A DNA stretch of 64,000 nt from Tissierella_A sp964489715 (GCA_964489715.1 CAZBAK010000002.1:13851-77850), one strand, 5' to 3'; shown: positions 52,231 to 60,668, counted from the stretch's first letter. Notes: generated from the letters alone by a model not told the origin. Made by a program: numbers and translations.

Positions 52231-52281
52231 GGTGCGCTGACAATTTATGTCAGTCAGGTTTCCCGTCCTAATAATTGCACC
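52231..52281 (-). promoter_or_regulatory. Structured leader element D (gene-proximal, variant)
   Basis: Core TAGGACGGGAAACCTGACTG, like elements A-C but with GGG for GTG. Outer GGTGC/GCACC pairing. Two exclusive inner folds are possible: CAATTAT with ATAAATTG (as in A-C), or a CTGACA-taaat-TGTCAG hairpin that uses up the conserved CTGAC. It ends 11 nt before the GGAGGG of the first gene, so it may be the switching element. Confidence 0.6.
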
Positions 52282-52402
52282 TGAAGAATTTTAATATAAG
52301 ATTATTTTTCCTTATTTATTGATAAGAAAAAATAATAATATTTAATTTTTAAAAAACTTATTCTCTCGTAAATTAAATGTATATGTTCCAAATATATATA
52401 AC

Positions 52403-52453
52403 TAAAGGATATAATTATCAGCCAGGTTTCACGTCCTGTAATTATATCCTTTA
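52403..52453 (-). promoter_or_regulatory. Structured leader element C
   Basis: 51 bp. TAAAGGATATAATTA pairs with TAATTATATCCTTTA around the core CAGG-ACGTGAAA-CCTG followed by GCTGA (one change, A to G, relative to A and B). Confidence 0.7.
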
Positions 52454-52557
52454 AGAATTTTGAATATTAAATTTTATATTGTATTTATATCCTTAATTTT
52501 AGTTTGTAGTATTCTCTCTAAGTAATAGTTTTTTAATTTATTCTCTTTAGAAGTGAC

Positions 52558-52608
52558 TAAAGGATATAATTATCAGTCAGGTTTCACGTCCTGTAATTAT
52601 ATCCTTTA
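52558..52608 (-). promoter_or_regulatory. Structured leader element B
   Basis: 51 bp. TAAAGGATATAATTA / TAATTATATCCTTTA stem around CAGG-ACGTGAAA-CCTG and ACTGA. Same as C apart from one core base. Confidence 0.7.
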
Positions 52609-52713
52609 AGAATTTTAAATATTAAATTTTATATTGCATTTATATCCTTAGTTTCAGTTTGTAGTCTTCTCTTTAAGTAATAGTTTTTTTAATTTATTCT
52701 ATTTAGAGGTGAC

Positions 52714-52764
52714 TAGAGGATATAATTATCAGTCAGGTTTCACGTCCTGTAATCATATCCTCTA
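52714..52764 (-). promoter_or_regulatory. Structured leader element A (promoter-proximal)
   Basis: 51 bp. TAGAGGATATGATTA pairs with TAATTATATCCTCTA around the same core. Compared with B and C, the stem has A-U to G-C change on both sides and one G-U wobble, so pairing is preserved: evidence that the RNA structure matters. Confidence 0.7.
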
Positions 52765-52820
52765 AGAATTTTTAAGTATTAAATTATATTTCTGAATTGT
52801 TTGAATATTATATTAATTAA

Positions 52821-52849
52821 ATTATAGCAGCTACTAATTTTTTTGTCAA
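52821..52849 (-). promoter_or_regulatory. Strong promoter of the four-element leader
   Basis: Perfect consensus: TTGACA (52849-52844), 17-nt spacer, TATAAT (52826-52821). It places the transcription start about 50 nt before element A. Confidence 0.88.
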
Positions 52850-52946
52850 TACTTTTTTAAAATTTAATTTTATAATCTAACATACAATAAAATCCATTAT
52901 ATAAACTAGCTATTCATTTTATTGATTATAACTTTCCCTACAGATC

Positions 52947-54236
52947 TTATAATTCTCCTAAGATTCTCTTGTTTATTCTATTGGATTCATAGATTACCCT
53001 TTCACTATCCATTGTTAAAAGTTCTCCATCCTTGTATAGGAGCTCTCCATCTACCATATTTAAGCATATGTCACTTGCTTGAGCTGAGAATATGATATTG
53101 GATAGGACATCATGAACTGGTTGAAGGTGAGGCTTATCAAAGTCATAGACAACTATATCTGCCCTGTTTCCAACTTTTATCCCTCCTGTATCCTTTCTTC
53201 CTTGAGCTCTGGCTCCATTAATAGTTGCCATTTGGAAGATCTCCTTGCTGGTCATAAAGAGGGGATCATGATTTATACCCTTATTGGCCATAACTGATAA
53301 GTTGATTTCCTCCAACATATTTAAGTTATTGTTAGAAGATGCACCATCTGTTCCAAAGCCTAGTCTTATTCCCTTTTCCATCATTCTTTTAATAGGGGCA
53401 AAGCCGCTTCCAAGCTTTAAGTTACTTGATATACAATGAGCCACTGTGACATCCTTAGCCTTTAATATGTCCATATCCTCTTCTTCCACCCAAACACAAT
53501 GGGCTGCTACTAGAGGATTATCCAGCAGACCACATTTTTCAAGATATGCACTAGGTGTAAGGCCGTGTCTGCTTATAGATTCTTCATGTTCATGCTTGGT
53601 TTCTGAAATATGCGTTTGAACTATTATTTCTTTTTCCTTGGCATAGTCTGCTAAAAATCTAACCAAATTCTCAGTTGAAGTGTATTCAGCATGAAGAGCT
53701 ATATCTATCTTAATCCTATCCTCTTCTCTGTTCTTTAAAAGTTCATAAGTTCTATTTGTATCCTTAATTCCCTTTAGTTCTTGGAAGTTTTTCACCTCAT
53801 CTCCCCCAGCTATTCCGTGGGAGATATTGGCCTTTAAGCCACTTACATCTATAGCTCTTATTATATCTTCTATATAAAAGTACATATCACTAAAGGAACT
53901 GGCACCACTTTTTATAAGTTCTATGGCACCTAACTGACTTGCCCAAAAACAATCTTCTCCCTTTAATCTATCTTCATAGGGAAATATTCTTTCAAATAGC
54001 CACTTTTGAAGAGATAGGCCATCCCCATAGCCCCTAAGTATTGTCATGGGTATATGGCAATGGATGTTGAAAAAACCTGGTGATAGGACCTTGTTCTTGC
54101 CTTCATAAACTTCTCCACTATAGTCCTTAGGTACTTCTTTGCCAATATACTTTATCTCTTTTCCCTGGGTTAAAAGATTCATATTTTCCTGTATTTCATA
54201 GTTCTCATCTATAATTGTTATATCTTTAAAAAGCAT
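52947..54236 (-). CDS. Amidohydrolase of the SsnA/MtaD deaminase group
   Basis: A 429-residue zinc aminohydrolase related to 5-methylthioadenosine/S-adenosylhomocysteine deaminase, SsnA and guanine-type deaminases. Seen: HCHIPMTILRG near 60, HISETKHEHEES near 200, AAHCVWVEEEDM near 233, HCISSNLKLGSG near 255 and GTDGASSNNNLNML near 287, so all expected metal and catalytic sites are there. Upstream in the same operon are ribokinase and a nucleoside hydrolase, so the substrate is likely a purine nucleoside or base. Exact specificity cannot be read. ATG after AAAGGGG. Confidence 0.87.
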   Translation of the reverse strand: MLFKDITIIDENYEIQENMNLLTQGKEIKYIGKEVPKDYSGEVYEGKNKVLSPGFFNIHCHIPMTILRGYGDGLSLQKWLFERIFPYEDRLKGEDCFWASQLGAIELIKSGASSFSDMYFYIEDIIRAIDVSGLKANISHGIAGGDEVKNFQELKGIKDTNRTYELLKNREEDRIKIDIALHAEYTSTENLVRFLADYAKEKEIIVQTHISETKHEHEESISRHGLTPSAYLEKCGLLDNPLVAAHCVWVEEEDMDILKAKDVTVAHCISSNLKLGSGFAPIKRMMEKGIRLGFGTDGASSNNNLNMLEEINLSVMANKGINHDPLFMTSKEIFQMATINGARAQGRKDTGGIKVGNRADIVVYDFDKPHLQPVHDVLSNIIFSAQASDICLNMVDGELLYKDGELLTMDSERVIYESNRINKRILGEL

Positions 54237-54254
54237 AAGCTTTCCCCTTTCTAT

Positions 54255-55184
54255 CTAATATTTTTTTATGCTATCTATTATATTCTTTACAAAGGCCTCC
54301 CTATCTATATGAAAGCCTACCTGTGCATTGGGATTCTTATTAAATCTATCCTCCAAGCTAGCAACGGTCATCCCCCTAGTAAGCTTTCCCTGGACTTCTA
54401 CTTCCACATAGAGTGGCCTGGTCTTTACCAGCTCTGGATTTGCTACAGCCAAAAGGGCCACTGGATCATGAAGGTGACATCCATCAAATCCTGTACTCCT
54501 ATGAAAGATCATTAGATTTTCCAAGATCTCAACTAATAACTTTGCCACCTTATTGTCTATCTTTTTTATCTCTTCTATATCTTCCCTATATACATTGGCC
54601 TGGTGAGTTATATCAAGGCCGCTCATGGTTATTGCTAGACCTGATTTAAATACTATATCTGCAGCTTCTGGATCTACATATATATTAAATTCAGCTACAG
54701 GACTACAGTTTCCTCCCCTTATAGCTCCTCCCATAAGAGAGATCCTTTCAATTTTTCTCTTTAATTCTGGATACTTCTTTAAAAACATGGCTATATTTGT
54801 AAGAGGACCCATAGCTACTAAATTTACTTTTTCCTTTGAGTCCCTAAGAATATCCCCCATTAAATCTATGGCATGTTTTTCACTCTTTTTAAAACGGGCT
54901 TGGGGAAGCTCTATACCATATATACCATCATCTCCATGAACCTCTGGAGCTACTTGCAGGTCACGGATCAAGGGTCCAGCAAATCCAAAGGCAACTGGCA
55001 CATCTATGCCAGCAAAACTTAAGACCTTCAAGGCATTCATTCCCACTTTTTCTAGCCTTTGATTACCTCCTACCACTGTCACTGCCCTTAAGTCTATATT
55101 TTCATTTTTCCCAGCTAAAAGCAGAGCTACTACATCATCAAGTCCTGGGTCACAATCTATTATTACTGGCAATTTTTTATTCAT
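54255..55184 (-). CDS. Ribonucleoside hydrolase (inosine/uridine-preferring family)
   Basis: Splits nucleosides into ribose and free base with a calcium ion. Seen: IIDCDPGLDDVVALL at 8-22 (DxDxxxDD calcium site), MGPLTNIA near 125, GGAIRGGNCSPVAEFNIYVD near 155, and HDPVALLA near 240. About 309 residues, normal. The ATG at 55184 follows TGGAGGAAACT and overlaps the end of the ribokinase gene by 8 bp; the ATG 4 codons earlier is poorly placed. Its ribose product can be taken by RbsK next door, a sensible pathway pair. Confidence 0.92.
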   Translation of the reverse strand: MNKKLPVIIDCDPGLDDVVALLLAGKNENIDLRAVTVVGGNQRLEKVGMNALKVLSFAGIDVPVAFGFAGPLIRDLQVAPEVHGDDGIYGIELPQARFKKSEKHAIDLMGDILRDSKEKVNLVAMGPLTNIAMFLKKYPELKRKIERISLMGGAIRGGNCSPVAEFNIYVDPEAADIVFKSGLAITMSGLDITHQANVYREDIEEIKKIDNKVAKLLVEILENLMIFHRSTGFDGCHLHDPVALLAVANPELVKTRPLYVEVEVQGKLTRGMTVASLEDRFNKNPNAQVGFHIDREAFVKNIIDSIKKY

Positions 55185-56088
55185 AGTTTCCTCCATCTAC
55201 TTCAGTTTTTGTGGGAAGTGAGCTTTGGGCTCCAAATTTTTGTACTGTTAGGGAGGCTGCCCTCTGTCCCCTATCTATACTTTTTTCCATATCCCCATTT
55301 TCTATAAAGGAAGAGACAAATCCTCCTATAAAGCTATCTCCTGCAGCTGTAGTGTCCAGTGCTTTTACCTTATAGCTCCTATAGAATTTATGCCTATCCT
55401 TATTTATATAGAGAACTCCCCTGCTTCCAAGAGTAACTATTATTTCCTTTATACCCTTGTCCAACAAGATCCTAGCAGCCTTTAAGATAGAGTTTTTACT
55501 CTCTACTTCTAAGCCTACTAGCCTGGCCAGCTCATGCTGGTTGGGAATAAGTATATCTATATTCTCTATTGTTTCTTGATCTAAACTTCTGGCAGGAGCT
55601 GGATTCAATATGGTGGTCTTGCCTAAACTCTTAGCTAGTTTTAAAGCCTCTTTTACACTTTCTAAGGGTATTTCCAGTTGAAGCAATACTAGCTTGGAAT
55701 CCTTAAAAGCTTCTTTATTTCTTTCTATATACTCCCCATCTAGTTCCCAGTTTGCACCTGGTATAACTACAATATTATTGTTCCCTTTCTTGTCTACATT
55801 TATAAGGGCAATTCCACTTTCTTTTCTTCCTCTTTCAACTAGGTCTATATCTACTCCTGACTCCTCCATAGCTTCCAATAAAAGATCTCCAAAGAGATCT
55901 TGACCAACTTTTCCTAAAAATGAAACATCTCCTCCAAGCTTCCCTATGGCCACAGCTTGATTTGCACCTTTTCCTCCTGCTATTCTCTCCAAGCTCTTTC
56001 CTAAAACAGTCTCTCCAGGCCTTGGTATTTCATCTAGTCTGACTAAGAGATCCATATTTATACTTCCAAGTACCAGAATCCTATCCAT
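55177..56088 (-). CDS. rbsK: Ribokinase
   Basis: Phosphorylates ribose to ribose 5-phosphate. Seen: LGSINMDLLVRLDEIPRPGE near 6-25 (substrate-binding Asp), GGKGANQAVAIGKLGG near 38-53, NPAPARSL near 163, TLGSRGVLYI near 214 and the catalytic-base motif DTTAAGDSFIGGF near 243-255. 303 residues, standard. ATG after GGGGAGGAAGC. It leads the operon with the nucleoside hydrolase and aminohydrolase and would use ribose freed by the hydrolase. Confidence 0.94.
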   Translation of the reverse strand: MDRILVLGSINMDLLVRLDEIPRPGETVLGKSLERIAGGKGANQAVAIGKLGGDVSFLGKVGQDLFGDLLLEAMEESGVDIDLVERGRKESGIALINVDKKGNNNIVVIPGANWELDGEYIERNKEAFKDSKLVLLQLEIPLESVKEALKLAKSLGKTTILNPAPARSLDQETIENIDILIPNQHELARLVGLEVESKNSILKAARILLDKGIKEIIVTLGSRGVLYINKDRHKFYRSYKVKALDTTAAGDSFIGGFVSSFIENGDMEKSIDRGQRAASLTVQKFGAQSSLPTKTEVDGGNYE

Positions 56089-56156
56089 GAGCTTCCTCCC
56101 CTACTAAAAATATGTATTTCTTTTTATTTCTTTGCTTATATATTATCATATTTAAC

Positions 56157-56200
56157 AAAAAAACCTAGCTACAAAATAAATTGTATCTAGGCTTGTTTTT
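56157..56200 (-). terminator. Intrinsic terminator of deoD
   Basis: AAACCTAGCTACAA pairs with TTGTATCTAGGCTT (one mismatch) and is followed on the minus strand by T-rich sequence. Confidence 0.75.
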
Positions 56201-56206
56201 TATATT

Positions 56207-56908
56207 TTAAGCAAGTTCAAGAGCTATCTCCATCATCTGTGTAAAGCTCTTTTCCCTCTCTTCTGTTGTAGTTACCATCTCTTTAACAAGAGAGTCTGAT
56301 ACTGTAAGTATTGTAAGGGCATTGACTCCCGCTTCTGCTGCATTACAATATAGGGCATAGGCTTCCATCTCAACTGCTAGGATTCCCATCTTTGCCCATC
56401 TTTGGTAGATATCAGGTGTATCATTGTAAAATATATCACTTGTAAGTATATTTCCAACCTTTACATCTATATTTTTTCCTTCAGCAACTTTTTTAGCCTT
56501 ATAGAGCAGATCCCATGAAGCTAGGGCTGAAAATGTTCCAGGCAATCTATATTGGTCAGCATAGTTTGAATTTGTACTAGCTCCCATTGCTAATATAACA
56601 TCATATAGGTCTAAATCTTTACTGTATGCTCCACATGAACCTACTCTAATGAGATTCTTTACTCCAAACTCATGTATAAGTTCATAGGAATATATACCTA
56701 TGGAAGCTGTTCCCATACCTGTACCCATAACAGATATTCTCTTTCCCTTATATGTTCCAGTATAGCCATACATATTTCTTACTTCATTAAATTGAACTAG
56801 ATCTTCTAAATATGTCTCCGCTATAAATTTAGCCCTTCTTGGGTCTCCAGGAAGCAGTATAGTTTCAGCTATATCTCCTTTTTTAGCATTTATATGTGGT
56901 GTACTCAT
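56207..56908 (-). CDS. deoD: Purine-nucleoside phosphorylase (hexameric DeoD type)
   Basis: Phosphorolysis of purine nucleosides to base and (deoxy)ribose 1-phosphate. Seen: STPHINAKKGDIAETILLPGDP at the start (quoted parts: ILLPGDPRRAKFIAE), VMGTGMGTASIGIYSYEL near 58-75, RVGSCGAY near 87 and TVSDSLVKE with the catalytic aspartate near 203. 233 residues is the DeoD size. ATG after AAGGAGAG. Separate from the ribokinase operon but on the same strand and in the same pathway. Confidence 0.95.
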   Translation of the reverse strand: MSTPHINAKKGDIAETILLPGDPRRAKFIAETYLEDLVQFNEVRNMYGYTGTYKGKRISVMGTGMGTASIGIYSYELIHEFGVKNLIRVGSCGAYSKDLDLYDVILAMGASTNSNYADQYRLPGTFSALASWDLLYKAKKVAEGKNIDVKVGNILTSDIFYNDTPDIYQRWAKMGILAVEMEAYALYCNAAEAGVNALTILTVSDSLVKEMVTTTEEREKSFTQMMEIALELA

Positions 56909-57015
56909 CTTTATCTCTCCTTGTAACTATATGAAAGAGCAATTTTTCCTAAGCCTCTATCATATGTTTTATTTTATTATATCATACAATAAGATTTTTT
57001 AGTAAAAACCAAGCT

Positions 57016-58176
57016 CTATTCTTTAAATAAGGAACAATTCTTCATCCTATCTATAGCTTCAATTATCTCTTCCTTATTTGAAGCAAAGGAAAATCTTATA
57101 TAGCCTTCACCTGCAGAACCAAAAGCACTTCCTGGTGTAGTTATAACCTGTGTCTCCCTGATTAAGGTTTCAGCCACTTCCTGGCTGGAAAGATTTAAGT
57201 CCTTAATATTTGCAAAGGCATAAAAAGCTCCCTTTGGCATCTTGCAAGTAACTCCCTTTAGTTGGTTTAGTCCATTTACTAAAAGATCCCTTCTTTGGGC
57301 ATATTCTTCTACCATTTCTCCCACCCTATCTTGAGGTCCATTGATAGCTTCTATAGAAGCATATTGGGCTATGGAATTTACACAGGAGGATATATTCTGC
57401 TGGAATCTAACCATTGAAGCTATAGCTTCCTTAGGTCCTTGAGCATAACCTACTCTCCAACCTGTCATGGCATAGGTTTTAGATAGGGAATTTATAGTTA
57501 TAACATAGTCTTTGAATTCTTCAACAGAGCCTAGACTAAAGTGTTCATACTCATCATAAACTAACTTTTCATAGGGCTCATCAGATATGATCATAAGATC
57601 ATATTCCTTAGCTAATTTTCCTATTTTTCTTTGTTCTTCTTCTGGTATAATGCCTCCTGTAGGATTGGAAGGAGAGTTTATCATTATCACCTTGGTCTTG
57701 TCTGTTATCTTTTCCTTTATAGCGTCTGCCTTAATAGTAAATCCCTCTTCTTCAAAGGTATCCACTAAAACTGGTACTCCACCTAGCATTGTTATCTGTC
57801 CTAAATAATTAGGCCAGTAGGGATTGGGGACTATAACTTCATCTCCAGGATTTACAAAGGACATAAGAGATATGGCCAGGGCCTCTCCAGCCCCTGTAGT
57901 TACTATTATCTCATCTTGAGGGTTTGCCTCTATATTATTATCTCTCTTTAGCTTTCTTGCCAGGGCCTCCCTAAGTTCTATCATACCAATATTAGAAGTA
58001 TATTTTGTATAATCCTTGTCCAGAGCTTCCTTGGCAGCATCCTTAATGTTTTCTGGAGTTGTAAATCCAGGTTCTCCTATACAAAGATTTATAACATTGT
58101 CATAATCACTTGCTAGATCAAACATCTTTCTAATACCTGAGGTAGTAATATTTAAAGCATTTCCACATAATCTCAT
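57016..58176 (-). CDS. PLP-dependent aminotransferase (aspartate/aromatic type)
   Basis: A 386-residue class I aminotransferase of the I-gamma group, which includes aspartate, aromatic and alanine transaminases. Seen: NLCIGEPGFTTP near 29-40, YWPNYLGQ near 119, NSPSNPTGG near 165-173 with the conserved Asn, and the PLP lysine in NSLSKTYAMTGWRVGY near 228-243; the last arginine binds substrate in RFSFA. Stand-alone with its own promoter. Substrate open; aspartate or an aromatic amino acid are the usual ones. ATG after AAGGAG. Confidence 0.92.
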   Translation of the reverse strand: MRLCGNALNITTSGIRKMFDLASDYDNVINLCIGEPGFTTPENIKDAAKEALDKDYTKYTSNIGMIELREALARKLKRDNNIEANPQDEIIVTTGAGEALAISLMSFVNPGDEVIVPNPYWPNYLGQITMLGGVPVLVDTFEEEGFTIKADAIKEKITDKTKVIMINSPSNPTGGIIPEEEQRKIGKLAKEYDLMIISDEPYEKLVYDEYEHFSLGSVEEFKDYVITINSLSKTYAMTGWRVGYAQGPKEAIASMVRFQQNISSCVNSIAQYASIEAINGPQDRVGEMVEEYAQRRDLLVNGLNQLKGVTCKMPKGAFYAFANIKDLNLSSQEVAETLIRETQVITTPGSAFGSAGEGYIRFSFASNKEEIIEAIDRMKNCSLFKE

Positions 58177-58252
58177 AATCTAAACTCCTTCATCTATTAT
58201 ATTTTATTTTATTTAACTTTGGTTTCCAACTTAATTATCTCTGATTTATCTT

Positions 58253-58282
58253 AGTATATCCCATATATAAATCTATTGTCAA
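58253..58282 (-). promoter_or_regulatory. Promoter of the aminotransferase gene
   Basis: TTGACA (58282-58277) and TATACT (58258-58253) with an 18-nt spacer. Confidence 0.7.
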
Positions 58283-58319
58283 TACTAGGAAAGTCTAGGA
58301 TTTTATATTGACCAGGATA

Positions 58320-58347
58320 TAAAAAAAGAATAGGTCTCCCTATTCTT
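58320..58347 (-). terminator. Intrinsic terminator of the lysine ABC operon
   Basis: AAGAATAGG-GAGA-CCTATTCTT followed by TTTTT on the minus strand, overlapping the end of the ATPase gene region. Confidence 0.85.
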
Positions 58348-59081
58348 TAAGATAAAAATCTCCTTAAAAATTCCTTTGTTCTCTCTTCTCTTGGAGTGTT
58401 GAAGATTTGATCTGGAGCACCTTCTTCTACTATTACTCCATCGTCCATAAAGATAACCCTATCGGATACATCTCTTGCAAACTCCATCTCATGAGTTACT
58501 ACAACCATTGTAAGTCCTTGCTTGGCTAAATCTTTCATAACCATTAAAACCTCTCCTACAGTTTCAGGATCAAGGGCAGAGGTTGGCTCGTCAAAGAGAA
58601 GCACATCTGGATCCATAGAAAGAGCTCTGGCTATGGCAACCCTCTGTTTTTGCCCACCTGAAAGCTGAGCTGGTTTAGCATTTACATAGCTTTCCATACC
58701 CACCGTCTTGAGATGTTTTAAGGCCACCTGTTTTGCAAGAGCCTTATCTTTTTTCAAGACCTTTATTTGTCCTATGGTGCAATTTTCCAATACATTTAGG
58801 GTATTGAAAAGATTAAAATTTTGAAAGACCATACCTAGATGAGTTCTATAGTTGTTTATATCATTTTCATTGTTTAATATATTTTTACCCCTATAAATTA
58901 TATCTCCACCACTGGGCTTTTCAAGTAAGTTAATACATCTTAGTAGTGTAGACTTTCCAGAACCAGATGAACCTATAATAGAAACTACTTCCCCTGAATT
59001 TACATGAAAGTCTATATCCTTTAAAACTTCATTTGTACCAAAACTCTTTTTCAAATGATTTATCTCAATTATTTTTTCCAT
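58347..59081 (-). CDS. Polar amino-acid ABC transporter ATPase (lysine system)
   Basis: ATP-hydrolysing subunit of a polar amino-acid importer (GlnQ/ArtM type). Seen: Walker A GSSGSGKST at 37-45, the Q-loop MVFQNFNLF near 84, signature LSGGQKQRVAIARAL near 136-150, Walker B VLLFDEPTSALDPE near 157-170 and the H-loop VVTHEM. 244 residues is standard. Third gene after a lysine riboswitch, the binding protein and the permease, so the cargo is probably lysine. ATG after GGAAGGG. Confidence 0.94.
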   Translation of the reverse strand: MEKIIEINHLKKSFGTNEVLKDIDFHVNSGEVVSIIGSSGSGKSTLLRCINLLEKPSGGDIIYRGKNILNNENDINNYRTHLGMVFQNFNLFNTLNVLENCTIGQIKVLKKDKALAKQVALKHLKTVGMESYVNAKPAQLSGGQKQRVAIARALSMDPDVLLFDEPTSALDPETVGEVLMVMKDLAKQGLTMVVVTHEMEFARDVSDRVIFMDDGVIVEEGAPDQIFNTPREERTKEFLRRFLS

Positions 59082-59104
59082 ATATTTTCCCTTCCATTCT
59101 TCAT

Positions 59105-59830
59105 CTATTCTGCTACTTCTTCTATCTTAGAATAAGTACTGGATCCTGCCAACTTATCTTCAAACATCCTAAGTATCTTAGTCACAGTTAAAGTCATTAT
59201 CAGGTAAATTGCACTAGTTATTAAAAATGGTTCATAAAACCTAAATGTGCTTCCAGCAATAGAACGTGTTTGGAAAAATAGCTCAGTAACACCTATAACA
59301 CTAAGCATAGAAGTATCCTTGATATTTACCACAAATTCATTTCCAGTAGCAGGAAGTATATTTCTCACTACCTGGGGAAGTATTATCTCTTTCATAGTAG
59401 TTACATGGTCCATACCTATAGCATGGGCCGCTTCAAACTGTCCCTTATCTACAGAATTTATTCCACCTCTGACAATCTCAGCCATATAGGCTCCAGTATT
59501 TATGGACACTATAAATATAGCTGCGTAAATTCTATTTATCTCTATTCCAAATTGAGACGCAACTCCATAATATATTACCATAGCTTGAACCATCATAGGT
59601 GTTCCTCGAAAAAAACCTATATACATGGCCAGCAACCTATTGGCAACTCTTAAAACAACTCTCTTAGCTCCACTTTCAGGAACTGGAGTTGTCCTTACAA
59701 CTCCTACCAATAGGCCTATTACTGCTCCTATTACTGTTCCTATTATAGATATCCAAAGTGTTATTCCAGCCCCTCTTATAAAGAAGGCCCAGTCTCTCAT
59801 AAATATATCTCTCATTACCCCAAAACTCAT
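59105..59830 (-). CDS. Polar amino-acid ABC transporter permease (lysine system)
   Basis: Membrane subunit of the same importer. Seen: about five hydrophobic segments, the HisM/GlnP-type motif FFRGTPMMVQAMVIYYG near 74-90, and the EAA loop EAAHAIGMDHVTTMKEIILPQ near 138-158 that contacts the ATPase. 241 residues. ATG after GGAGAG, 22 nt past the binding-protein gene. Substrate assignment to lysine rests on the upstream riboswitch. Confidence 0.93.
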   Translation of the reverse strand: MSFGVMRDIFMRDWAFFIRGAGITLWISIIGTVIGAVIGLLVGVVRTTPVPESGAKRVVLRVANRLLAMYIGFFRGTPMMVQAMVIYYGVASQFGIEINRIYAAIFIVSINTGAYMAEIVRGGINSVDKGQFEAAHAIGMDHVTTMKEIILPQVVRNILPATGNEFVVNIKDTSMLSVIGVTELFFQTRSIAGSTFRFYEPFLITSAIYLIMTLTVTKILRMFEDKLAGSSTYSKIEEVAE

Positions 59831-59852
59831 CTATTTTCTCTCCTTAAAACTA

Positions 59853-60668
59853 CTAATTAGCTGATGGTTGATTTAATATTGCCTCATCCATGATCTCTTG
59901 TCTTTCTTCTTTGGAAATCTTATTTATAGCTTCATTTATCTCATCTAAAAGTTCGCTTCCCTTTTTAAGTCCTACTGCTATAGCTGTATCTTCCTCTGAA
60001 GCTTGGAAACCATCTTCAAGTTCTACCATAAATAGATTCTCATTGGCAGCTGAAGCACTAACTCCCTCTGGTCTTTCTGATACATAGCCATCTATTATTC
60101 CAGATTCAAGAGCAACTCTCATAGCTGGGAAATCTGCCATAGCTGTCTGCTTTTCCACTCCATCTATTTGATCTATTACACTATAGTGGAAGGTATTAAG
60201 CTGGCCTGTAATTTTTGCTCCCTTAAAGTCTTCTAAGCTCTTAGCATCTTCATATTCTCCCCCTCTTTTAACTACCATTACCAGATCTGAATTGTAGTAG
60301 TTATCAGAGAAATCTATTTCCTTTTTTCTCTCTTCTGTTGGGCTCATTCCAGCTATTATTGCATCTACTGTTCCTGAGTTAACTGAAGGAAGAAGTCCAT
60401 CCCAATCTGTTTTCACAATTACCAGTTCTTTTCCTAGTTCATCAGCTATCCTCTGTGCTATTTGAACATCATAGCCCCCAGCAAATTCTTTTGAATCATG
60501 TATCTGAACTCCACCATTTGAATCATCAGCCTGTGTCCAGTTAAATGGAGCATAACCTGCCTCAAGTCCTACCTTAAATGTGTCGCTTTCCTCATCTGAC
60601 GAACAAGCACTTAAAATAAATAAACTTACTAGTGCCAATAAAGTCAAATTAAATAATCTCTTTTTCAT
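59853..60668 (-). CDS. Substrate-binding lipoprotein of a lysine ABC importer
   Basis: Captures the amino acid outside the membrane. Seen: signal peptide with lipobox LSAC, the lipidated cysteine being residue 22, then a type II periplasmic-binding fold with GLEAGYAPFNW near 34-44, GGYDVQIAQRIADELG near 64-79 and an AGMSPTEERKKEIDFS block near 106-121. 271 residues. ATG after AAAGGAGAG. First gene after the lysine riboswitch and terminator, so lysine or a close analogue is the likely ligand. Confidence 0.94.
   Translation of the reverse strand: MKKRLFNLTLLALVSLFILSACSSDEESDTFKVGLEAGYAPFNWTQADDSNGGVQIHDSKEFAGGYDVQIAQRIADELGKELVIVKTDWDGLLPSVNSGTVDAIIAGMSPTEERKKEIDFSDNYYNSDLVMVVKRGGEYEDAKSLEDFKGAKITGQLNTFHYSVIDQIDGVEKQTAMADFPAMRVALESGIIDGYVSERPEGVSASAANENLFMVELEDGFQASEEDTAIAVGLKKGSELLDEINEAINKISKEERQEIMDEAILNQPSAN

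Larger units (their letters stand above)
52231..52764 (-). repeat. Array of four related RNA elements in the leader of the adenine-deaminase operon
   Basis: Elements A, B, C and D start 156, 155 and 172 bp apart. The linkers between A, B and C are also similar (for example TTTAATTTATTCT and AGTAATAGTTTTTT on the plus strand), so the unit of about 155 bp was duplicated in tandem. The whole array lies in one leader of roughly 610 nt, between the promoter at 52821-52849 and the first gene. I see no other gene in this stretch. Confidence 0.85.

Noticed and set aside
52231..52281. TPP riboswitch (GAAACCTGA followed by a stem resembles the 3' half)
   Set aside because: The CTGAGA pyrimidine-binding part is missing and the gene context is purine, not thiamin.
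52231..52764. CRISPR array
   Set aside because: Only four repeats, spacers of about 105 bp that are similar to each other, and no cas genes.
52403..52764. Hammerhead-like ribozyme (GAAAC and CTGA present in each element)
   Set aside because: The order and spacing of GAAAC, CTGA and stems do not allow a hammerhead fold, and CTGATGA is absent.
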